Positions 17,593 through 24,493 of a stretch of 64,000 nucleotides of DNA are shown piece after piece (the stretch's first letter is position 1; each line of letters opens with the position of its first letter). The notes beneath the pieces were generated by a model. The model ran no database searches and was not told the origin of the DNA. It saw only the letters and a list, made by a program, of their open reading frames with translations. This stretch comes from Kolteria novifilia. Its GTDB lineage: Bacteria > Planctomycetota > Planctomycetia > Kolteriales > Kolteriaceae. The stretch lies in assembly GCA_007748055.1 (NCBI GenBank), contig CP036279.1, positions 3,658,001-3,722,000 of the forward strand, written 5' to 3'. The translations under genes were made by a program, and so were the position numbers.

Positions 17593-19419
17593 ATGGCCAA
17601 CTCGGATGGCCCAATCGTCGGAATCGATCTAGGAACGACCAACAGTGTCGTCGCCGCGGTCGTCAATGGTCAACCGCAAGTGCTTGCCGAGGAGGGTGAA
17701 AAGGTCCTTCCGTCGGTTGTCGCCGTCGACGGGAGCGGAAAGCTGATGACGGGTGTCGTGGCTCGCAACCAACTGGCCGCGTTTCCCGAGCGAACGGTAG
17801 CGTCGATCAAGCGGCGAATGGGGACGATGGACACCGTAAAGCTTGGGGATCAGAGCTTCACGCCACCGGAAATCAGCGCCATGATTCTCCGTCGGCTGCG
17901 CGATCGTGCCAGCCGCGCCTTGCAACAACCCGTAAGCCGGGCGGTCATCACGGTCCCAGCCTTCTTCGACGACAACCAGCGCCAGGCGACGCGCGAAGCC
18001 GGCGAACTCGCTGGTCTCACCGTCGAACGCATCATCAACGAGCCGACCGCCGCGACACTTGTCTATCACGCCGGTTCTCGCGATCGCAAACAGATCCTCG
18101 TCTTCGATTTTGGCGGCGGGACGTTCGATGTCTCGATTGTCCGCATGGAATCGGACGTTGTCGAAGTCCTTAGCAGCAAGGGCGACACCCAGTTGGGCGG
18201 CGACGACCTCGACGACGCATTGATGAACCATGTCGCGGATCGCTTTCAAGAGGAGCACGACGTCGACCTCCGTGAGAATGCGTCGACGCGGTTTCGCTTG
18301 TTGCAAGCTTGTGAACAGGCAAAGCGGCAACTTTCCGTCGATGTGGTCGTGCCGATTGCCGAGGAGTTCATCGCGGAGAAGGAAGGCCGACCGCTGCACC
18401 TCGATTTGACCATCACGCGTTGGGAGTTTGACGAATTGATCGAGCCGTTCGTTGATCGGACGATCAGTTGCGTCGATCAGGCGCTTCGTGACGCGGCCTT
18501 GACCATTCATCAGATCGACGACTTGGTGCTTGTCGGTGGATCGACGCGAACGCCGCTCGTCGAGCAGTGTTTGCGCGCGGAGTTTCTTCGGGAGCCGAGC
18601 CGTGCGGTCGATCCCGATCTAGCGGTTGCCTTGGGAGCGGCCGTGCAAGCCGCGATGATCGACGGCCAGTCGATGGGGTCGGTCCTCGTGGACGTGACCG
18701 GGCATACGCTGGGAATCCAGGCCTGTGAGGGGATGTCCTTCATGGGGCCCAACCTCGTCTTCTCGCCGATCATCCACCGAAATAGCCCTCTCCCCGCCCG
18801 CTACGAGGAAGTCTATACGACACTGTACGACGATCAGGAGGCCGCGGAGATCCACGTCCTTCAAGGCGAACATCCCGAGATTCATCGCAATCGATCCATC
18901 GGAAAGTTTCGACTCGATCTCGAAACCGGTGCCGGCGATCGAAGCAAGATCGTGGTGCGGTTCGATCTGACGATCGATGGCACGTTGCTCGTCACCGCGA
19001 CACAGCCCGCCACGGGGCTTAGCAAGGAGTTGACGATCGACAATGCGCTCAGCCAGTTTCAGGCCGATGAGCGGGATCGCGCCGAAGCCCGGCTCGGTGC
19101 GATGTTTGACGCATCCGATGAATTGCTTGAGGATGCGGATTTGCCGGGAAGAGGTTCGTGGTCCGAGGGCGACGAGGAAGAACCGCGGCTTCCAGATTCT
19201 TCGCCTCCGAACGAATCCGCGGACTTCGAGTCGAGGTTCCCGGAGGCCGTCAAGCTTCTAGCTAGAGCGAAGGAGGTGAAGTCGTCGGTCGAAGGCGACG
19301 ACGCCGAGGATCTTGAATCGCTGTCCGAGGAACTGACGGAGGCGATGAAGGCCGGAAATCAATCCGCGGTTGCCGACCTTTGTGAGGAGTTGGACGACAT
19401 CCTTTTCTATGTCCGATAG
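17593..19419 (+). CDS. Hsp70-family chaperone (DnaK-like, divergent)
   Basis: 608 residues. ATPase-domain signatures are complete: phosphate-1 loop VGIDLGTTNSVVAAV, DnaK-type NEPTAATLVY, phosphate-2 FDFGGGTFDVSIV and adenosine loop LVLVGGSTRTPLVEQ. The substrate-binding domain starts with DVTGHTLGIQACEGMSF and has the beta-sandwich pattern (IIHRNSPLPARYEEVYTTLY, EIHVLQGEHPEIHRNRSIG). The C-terminal lid is shorter and ends in an acidic segment, without the EEVD or DnaK-type tail. Residues such as TLGIQACEGMSFMGP differ from housekeeping DnaK (usually TLGIETLGGV). This is therefore a specialised Hsp70 rather than the main cellular one. It is co-directional with the GrpE-like gene and overlaps the zinc-ribbon gene that follows. 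Confidence 0.93.
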   Translation: MANSDGPIVGIDLGTTNSVVAAVVNGQPQVLAEEGEKVLPSVVAVDGSGKLMTGVVARNQLAAFPERTVASIKRRMGTMDTVKLGDQSFTPPEISAMILRRLRDRASRALQQPVSRAVITVPAFFDDNQRQATREAGELAGLTVERIINEPTAATLVYHAGSRDRKQILVFDFGGGTFDVSIVRMESDVVEVLSSKGDTQLGGDDLDDALMNHVADRFQEEHDVDLRENASTRFRLLQACEQAKRQLSVDVVVPIAEEFIAEKEGRPLHLDLTITRWEFDELIEPFVDRTISCVDQALRDAALTIHQIDDLVLVGGSTRTPLVEQCLRAEFLREPSRAVDPDLAVALGAAVQAAMIDGQSMGSVLVDVTGHTLGIQACEGMSFMGPNLVFSPIIHRNSPLPARYEEVYTTLYDDQEAAEIHVLQGEHPEIHRNRSIGKFRLDLETGAGDRSKIVVRFDLTIDGTLLVTATQPATGLSKELTIDNALSQFQADERDRAEARLGAMFDASDELLEDADLPGRGSWSEGDEEEPRLPDSSPPNESADFESRFPEAVKLLARAKEVKSSVEGDDAEDLESLSEELTEAMKAGNQSAVADLCEELDDILFYVR

Positions 19420-19633
19420 TTCCCCCACCTTCCGGTGTCCCGTTTGCAGAGCACGGCAGACGTTGCGCGACGAGTGTCGACGCTGCGGCGCCGACCTGTC
19501 GCTGGTGGCACGCGCTCATCGTCAAATGCATTTTCTGATTGCCCAGCATCGGCAGGCCCAAGCTCGAGGCAATCAGGAACTTGAGCAGATCCTCGCATCA
19601 GAATTGACACTGCTTGCGCCCGGACGGCTCTGA
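19409..19633 (+). CDS. small zinc-ribbon protein, last gene of Hsp70 operon
   Basis: 74 residues: MSDSSPTFRCPVCRARQTLR followed by CRRCGADLSLVARAHR. Two CxxC pairs (CPVC and CRRC) form a zinc ribbon, and the rest is a helix rich in His/Gln (HRQMHFLIAQHRQAQARGNQ). The ATG at 19409 lies inside the end of the Hsp70 gene in another frame (11-base overlap with the Hsp70 stop), so translation is probably coupled. A zinc-binding accessory of the chaperone set is inferred from position only. Confidence 0.75.
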   Translation: MSDSSPTFRCPVCRARQTLRDECRRCGADLSLVARAHRQMHFLIAQHRQAQARGNQELEQILASELTLLAPGRL

Positions 19634-19744
19634 TGCGACCACAAACGGTTCGGTTTTGCCTCATTGCCCCACCGGCAATGCCATCGCTTCCTTCGAGGAC
19701 ATTCGCCTACGTGCATTCAACTTCTTGCCGACTGCTTCCCGGGA

Positions 19745-19850
19745 CTATCTCCCAAGTCGCTTCAGGACCTGCGTGACGCGAGTTCGGGAGACGCCGAAGT
19801 GCCGGGCGAGAGCGGTCCGACTTTCGACGATCCCATCGTCTAGCGGAAAC
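19745..19850 (-). pseudogene. helix-turn-helix tail resembling a resolvase/recombinase
   Basis: The last 31 codons of an open frame read DDGIVESRTALARHFGVSRT then RVTQVLKRLGR. This is the helix-turn-helix pattern seen in DNA-invertase/resolvase C-terminal regions and related small recombinase genes. No catalytic domain precedes it; upstream codons in the frame are low-complexity. I treat it as a remnant, family uncertain. Confidence 0.4.
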
Positions 19851-19928
19851 GATGAAGGATGCCCCCGCCCACCAGGTATCGTGGAACCGTGTGAAGGGTT
19901 CCGCAGTTTCCTGATTGAGGGGGCAGCT

Positions 19929-20000
19929 AAGTTGTACGTCGGTCTGGACATCCACAGCAAGCAGATAGCCGGTCGCGTGCTGATGGAGGGGCGAGAATGC
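19929..20000 (+). pseudogene. fragment like the start of an IS110-type transposase
   Basis: The frame KLYVGLDIHSKQIAGRVLME resembles the DEDD-transposase opening 'YVGLDVHSK.I..C..' of IS110-family elements. Only about 24 codons are recognisable. Low confidence. Confidence 0.3.
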
Positions 20001-20363
20001 TCCTGCCGCCCACTGGCCATCGACGACTTGATCGATCGCCGCGCCACCTTCGCGGTCTCGCGGAAGGCTGCGATTAGGCTGAGAACGTTCGCGATCCCCG
20101 GATGGGCGCGGTGCTCCTCTCCGATTGGCGACGTCATTCGCCCCAGATCAGAGAGAGCATTCTGCAACGGATCGCCGCCCGCCCCCCTTGGTGGCCGCGC
20201 TCGAGGAGGGTGAGCTTTCCCCCCGGGGATGTCAACGGGTCCTTTCGCAAGCAACTACTCGCCCATGGCGACGAGGCAGCAACTTCGCGACCAGCCAATG
20301 GTTGTTCCCGCAACCACGTCGAAGGGAACGATCAACCGCTACCTCTCGACCATCCCGAGAACG

Positions 20364-20705
20364 GGCGATCCCAAGGCTGGTCGGACGGTCGATGAAGAGT
20401 ACTGTCGTCAGCATCATCGCGTCGCTGGGAAGGCAACCTGATTGGCCCGGAACTCACTTCGCTCAGCAATTCAACCCGCAACGGTTTCATCGAGTCCATG
20501 CTTCTTCCGAATCGGTCGGTCGACACGAAGTATGTCACTTACCCGGTGATCACCAAGGAAGGACGCATGAAGAGCGGCATTGTGGTCAACGAGTCGGAAC
20601 AAGGGCTGACGTTGCATCGTCCTCCCCCGACGCGGACCGCGATCCCTCGCGATTCGATTGAGGAGATGGTTTCCAGCGGGATGAGTTTGATGCCCGAGGG
20701 GTTCT
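20364..20705 (+). pseudogene. broken C-terminal haem-binding (cytochrome c-like) domain
   Basis: Two frames together restore a planctomycete haem-binding domain. The first gives GDPKAGRTVDEEYCRQHHRVAG. After a one-base loss near 20435 the next gives NLIGPELTSLSNSTRNGFIE, then SMLLPNRSVDTKYVTYPVIT, KEGRMKSGIVVNESEQGLTL, and finally SSGMSLMPEGF. The usual pattern is GD...GR..F....C..CH.V.G.G...GPDLS, ..ES+L.P....Y, then GLSLMPEG. The haem site CxxCH reads CRQHH, so the second Cys is lost. It ends abruptly before the convergent kinase gene and has no N-terminal part. Confidence 0.75.
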
Positions 20706-20751
20706 CGCCTGCGGCTTGTGTTGCGCTGTGCCGGCAGACGGCAATGAGGAT

Positions 20752-23319
20752 CTACGAGAGCTTCGCCGTCGCCAACTGCTTAAAGCAGAGAAGAATGAGC
20801 ACGGCGATCAAGCAGGCCACGAAGAAGGAGAGCACGAAAGCCGGGGCCATCGACAACGCCTGAACCCGTTGCTGTTGGACGATCGTGGAGAACGGCGTCG
20901 AGGCGACGATCACCAGGAAACGATCGGCATTGTTCGGGTCGAAGCGAGCCTTTCGAGCGTAGACGACTTCCCCGGATTTGCTGGTGTAGCGCACCCCCAT
21001 TCGGTTGGCCGAACGGTTGCCCTCGAACGTTGGCGCGAGTTCTTCCCAATTCTCGAGCATCTTCAGCCCCTCCTCGCGTCCCAGGCTCACGACTTGATTC
21101 TCGGAGATCATCGCCAGAAGCTTCCCGTCGGGCGTGGCGACACTGATCTCCGACGCGTGCGAAGTCTTGGGAAACTCATCCTTCTTCGGCCCGAGAAACA
21201 ACCGCGAGAACGGAGCCGTCACGAGGAGCGTTCCCAGCCTCTCTCCCGTTTTCGCGTTCCAAACGCGCGTCGTGAATACGACGACAGGCGCGAAGGAGCC
21301 GTCGGGGCGTCGTTCGAAGCGGGGCTCGGAAATGAAGACTCGTTTCGCCGAGAGCTTCGCGAGCGGTTCGAGGATCGTCTCGTTGGCATTGGGCGGCAGT
21401 GTTGGAGGGACGATTCGCGGCTTGTCGTTGAGCGAGTTGTTCCGAACGACCTGCAGTAGCGGGCGTCCCGCGTCGTCGAGCATATACACGCTCGTGACCG
21501 AACCATGGTCGCGCAGCCACGAAGTCAGGTCCTCGAACGTGGTTTGATCGAGTTGGGATGCGTCGGTCGCCGCTTGCTTGAGCATTCTCTCGGCAAGTGA
21601 ACTTCGTGCGAGGTAACGGGTGGCGGAGACCATCTGTTGATAGCGAAATGAGATCTCGCTCGCGATGAAGCTATCGTCGTCGTTGAGGTAGGAGAGGAGG
21701 CGGTCGATGCGTGCGTCTCTCGACAGTAGGGTGTAAGTGAGCAGCATCGCGGGCCCGACGGAGGCGACGAAAAAGAGCAGCGCGATGGCGATCGTCCAGG
21801 ACGGATGGCGGATGGACCAACGAACTATTCGTCTCAGGAGCGGTTCCCGGTAGGCATCTACCGGTTCGCCGGCCTGCCAACGGCGTAGGTCGTGGACGAA
21901 GGCCTCGGCCGACGGGTAGCGATCGCCCGGCTTGGGGGCCATCGCCTTGGCGCAAACGGCATCGAGCGAGGGAGAGACGTTCGGGCGGATCGCCCGCGCG
22001 CGCGGCGTGGGGGACTTCGCGACAATCTGAAGATGCTCGCGAATGGTGCTGCCGGAGTGTTCGGCGTGCGGCGGGCGACCGCAAAGGATGGTGAAAAGGA
22101 TCGCCCCGAGCCCATAGACATCGGTGCGTGCGTCGATATCACCGATCCGGCCCGCCGCTTGTTCGGGCGCCATGTAGAGTGGGCTCCCGAGGACGGTTCC
22201 CGCCAAGGTCCGCTCGTCCGCGAGATCGTCGAGCGACTCTGGAGTTCCGCCGCCGTCAGATTTTGGGGCCTTGGCTCTCTTGGCGAGCCCCCAATCGACG
22301 ACGAGAACTTCGCCAAAGTCGCCGACGATGACGTTCTCCGGCTTCAAGTCGCGGTGGATGACCTGTTGGGAATGCGCGTAGGAGATCGCATCGGCGACCT
22401 CGATACAGACCCCGACGAGCCGATTGAGTTCGACCGGATTGAAACGCCCCCCTTCATCCAGCAGCGAGGCTTCGCTCACGACTTCGCTCAGCGCGTTCCC
22501 GCGAATGAACTTCATGGCATAGAACGCGTCGCAGCCATCCTCTCGCGGATGGAAGCCGTAGACGGGAACGATATTCGGGTGTTGAAGCTGGGCGGTGATG
22601 GTGGCTTCTTGATTGAAGCGGCGCACGAGCCGATCGTTTCGTTCGTGTTGGGGGAGGATTCGCTTGAGCGCGACCTCCCGCTTGAGGGCGACATCCTCGG
22701 CGAGCCAGACTTCGCCGATGCCTCCCTTGGCGTGCATGCGGATCGGGACAAACGACGATTCGAAGTGAGCATCACCAAAGCCGCCAACCACGATGGGCCG
22801 ACCTTCGAGGAAACGACGAATCGAGGGATCGGAAACCTTCCCCAACGCGTCGCGCACCGCGCGTCGCAAGAGTTCGGAGACGATCTCGCCGGCGCGTCCC
22901 GGTTGTTCGACGAGACGCCGTTCGAGTCGCTGTTGGAACTCGTCGCGCTCCTTGGCGTCGAGTTCACCTTGCCGAATAAGCAGTTCGGAGAGTTCTGCGT
23001 CCGGAAGCGTCGCCGATTGCGACAGGAGCGGGGCGAGCGACTGCTCCGAGAGGACGCCCCCATTGAGCATGACGGCGACAAAGAGTCGTTCCGATTCCGA
23101 TGTCACGGCCCGAGCCCCTTCCCGAAGATCGTCGATGGTTTCGTCACGGATGGAAACGAGTCGCGGCGCGGCATCACGATCGGCAAGTCTGGGAACCCGA
23201 TCGGTCGCGAGCGTTGGCCAGCGATCAGACGTAGTCGCGCCAGTCGGTCTTCTCGGAGCCTTCCGTCTTGGAGTCACTCGGAGGCTTGACTTGGTCTTCG
23301 AGGGCGCGCGACTGTTCAA
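20752..23319 (-). CDS. receptor-type Ser/Thr protein kinase with extracytoplasmic sensor
   Basis: 855 residues. A cytosolic kinase domain (about residues 185-465) has the Gly loop HAKGGIGEVWLAEDV, the VALK lysine, VIHRDLKPENVIV, VVDWGLAK (DWG in place of DFG) and YMAPEQAAGR. A helix near 500-525 (TIAIALLFFVASVGPAMLLT) leads to a sensor region of about 290 residues. That region has Cache-like features (YLARSSLAERMLKQAATDAS, TSVYMLDDAGRPLLQVVRNN). A second helix lies near the C-terminus (APAFVLSFFVACLIAVLILL). It is the last gene of the VgrG/PAAR-like operon. The start is uncertain: the TTG at 23319 lies 95 bases inside the preceding gene, no other ATG, GTG or TTG precedes the conserved part, and translation may be coupled. 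Confidence 0.88.
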   Translation of the reverse strand: MNSRAPSKTKSSLRVTPRRKAPRRPTGATTSDRWPTLATDRVPRLADRDAAPRLVSIRDETIDDLREGARAVTSESERLFVAVMLNGGVLSEQSLAPLLSQSATLPDAELSELLIRQGELDAKERDEFQQRLERRLVEQPGRAGEIVSELLRRAVRDALGKVSDPSIRRFLEGRPIVVGGFGDAHFESSFVPIRMHAKGGIGEVWLAEDVALKREVALKRILPQHERNDRLVRRFNQEATITAQLQHPNIVPVYGFHPREDGCDAFYAMKFIRGNALSEVVSEASLLDEGGRFNPVELNRLVGVCIEVADAISYAHSQQVIHRDLKPENVIVGDFGEVLVVDWGLAKRAKAPKSDGGGTPESLDDLADERTLAGTVLGSPLYMAPEQAAGRIGDIDARTDVYGLGAILFTILCGRPPHAEHSGSTIREHLQIVAKSPTPRARAIRPNVSPSLDAVCAKAMAPKPGDRYPSAEAFVHDLRRWQAGEPVDAYREPLLRRIVRWSIRHPSWTIAIALLFFVASVGPAMLLTYTLLSRDARIDRLLSYLNDDDSFIASEISFRYQQMVSATRYLARSSLAERMLKQAATDASQLDQTTFEDLTSWLRDHGSVTSVYMLDDAGRPLLQVVRNNSLNDKPRIVPPTLPPNANETILEPLAKLSAKRVFISEPRFERRPDGSFAPVVVFTTRVWNAKTGERLGTLLVTAPFSRLFLGPKKDEFPKTSHASEISVATPDGKLLAMISENQVVSLGREEGLKMLENWEELAPTFEGNRSANRMGVRYTSKSGEVVYARKARFDPNNADRFLVIVASTPFSTIVQQQRVQALSMAPAFVLSFFVACLIAVLILLCFKQLATAKLS

Positions 23320-23881
23320 GCCAAGTGTTCCACCCCGCTTCGCCGACAGCGCCCACCTGGGGAACCGATGGTGGCGGAGTCGTTTCGCAGTCGGGCGCGG
23401 CGGCGGGTTCGTCTCGCCGAGCCTTGAAGTCGAACGTGGTGCCCACCATGCTTTCGAAGGCCCACGACTTCACGCCGATCACCGATTCCTCGGCGTTCTC
23501 CTTGGGCAGGTAGTAGCCAAGGAGTTCGTCGCGCAGGCGCGGGGCGAGTTCGGTATCGCGAGGTGCGGGACCCGATGGCGCCGAAGGTGTTTTGGGGGCT
23601 GTCGCCTTCTCTTGAATCGCCTTGAGCTGCTCGGTGTAGCTTTGCAGTTGCTGCTTGGCGGTCGCGGCTTCCTGCGCGTTCGCTTCGTTGAGGCGTTCGC
23701 ATTCGGCCAGAAATGGCTCCCCATTCGTATCAATGGAGGAAAGCACATCCTCGAGCAACTGACGCACGTCACCGGAGGGCATTCCATTCAATAGCGACTG
23801 AAGTTCCTCCCGAACCGACGTCAATTGTTGCCGAACTTCGCCGATGGCGGGGGGCTTGCTCAACAAGTCAGAAGGATTCAT
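23225..23881 (-). CDS. coiled-coil protein of the VgrG operon, unknown function
   Basis: 218 residues starting MNPSDLLSKPPAIGEVRQQL. The first half is helical with coiled-coil character (LTSVREELQSLLNG, NEANAQEAATAKQQLQSYTE). A Pro/Ala/Thr linker follows, and the C-terminal part is rich in acidic and Trp residues (GEAGWNTWLEQSRALED, EKTDWRDYV). The ATG at 23881 overlaps the stop of the preceding gene as TGATG, so the two are translationally coupled. No signal peptide or membrane helix is seen. I do not recognise a family; position suggests a structural or regulatory accessory of the spike-like operon. Confidence 0.7.
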   Translation of the reverse strand: MNPSDLLSKPPAIGEVRQQLTSVREELQSLLNGMPSGDVRQLLEDVLSSIDTNGEPFLAECERLNEANAQEAATAKQQLQSYTEQLKAIQEKATAPKTPSAPSGPAPRDTELAPRLRDELLGYYLPKENAEESVIGVKSWAFESMVGTTFDFKARRDEPAAAPDCETTPPPSVPQVGAVGEAGWNTWLEQSRALEDQVKPPSDSKTEGSEKTDWRDYV

Positions 23882-24486
23882 CACGCGGCGGTCTCCTCTC
23901 TTGGCCAAGGATACCAGAGAGCCTTCCCCTCGGCGATGTCCCAGGCGATGTCAATCATTTGGCGATAGGTGATTTCACGGCCCGCCTCGGCTCCCTTCGC
24001 GAAAGCGGTGATGACCGCACTGCGAACCAAACCGGCCGCTCCCGTAGCATCCTGCGCGGTGAAGGGCTCACCACGCCGCGGGATGACACCAGCCTTCGAT
24101 GCGGCGAACGCGCAGAATCCCGCGGCGGTCTCGAGTTGATCCATGGTCGCGAGGCGAGCCGCTTCCGACTGCGTCGCCGGTGTTGGGGCGATTACCCACA
24201 CGACGGCCGACTGCAACACTTGGTCGCTGGCGAGGGGCTTTCCACCGAGCCCGTGCCACGTGGCTAGGCATGCCCACCAGACCGCGCGGCGAATCGGGAG
24301 TCCATAAGACAACAACCCGAGCGCATCGACGTACAACTCGGCTACCACGAGACTCTCGAGATAGGCATCGAGACTCTCGGTGCCCGCGAGCAAGTCCCTC
24401 GCCTTCGAGGAGAGATCGAGGCGGCTGAGCAGTTGCTCGGAAGACGCGATCGCCGCGGGACCGTGGGCAACATCCGATTGGAACAT
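23881..24486 (-). CDS. VgrG-neighbourhood protein resembling DUF6931
   Basis: 201 residues, all-alpha. Features are LYVDALGLLSYGLPIRRAVW WACLATWH and a C-terminal helix set (EITYRQMIDIAWDIAEGKAL). The pattern of a central 'RRAVWWACLA' helix in a roughly 200-residue protein beside a vgrG gene reminds me of DUF6931, a family often found in type VI secretion neighbourhoods. That assignment is from memory and not certain. It starts seven bases after the VgrG stop and overlaps the next start by one base, so it is part of one operon. Confidence 0.6.
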   Translation of the reverse strand: MFQSDVAHGPAAIASSEQLLSRLDLSSKARDLLAGTESLDAYLESLVVAELYVDALGLLSYGLPIRRAVWWACLATWHGLGGKPLASDQVLQSAVVWVIAPTPATQSEAARLATMDQLETAAGFCAFAASKAGVIPRRGEPFTAQDATGAAGLVRSAVITAFAKGAEAGREITYRQMIDIAWDIAEGKALWYPWPREETAA

Positions 24487-24493
24487 GAATGTT

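Larger units (their letters stand above)
19634..20363. other. 730-base decayed region
   Basis: No intact gene. Short recognisable pieces of mobile-element-type proteins are present on both strands (two entries below), all broken by stops. It lies between the Hsp70 operon and a haem-domain pseudogene. Confidence 0.6.

Noticed and set aside
13474-20751. Integrated island with tRNA-Asn as attachment site
   Set aside because: No second copy of the tRNA 3' end and no integrase gene were seen in the window, so the tRNA-adjacent position and mobile remnants alone do not support it.
21892-23289. 465-codon plus-strand frame over the sensor kinase
   Set aside because: Antisense to a protein with complete kinase motifs.
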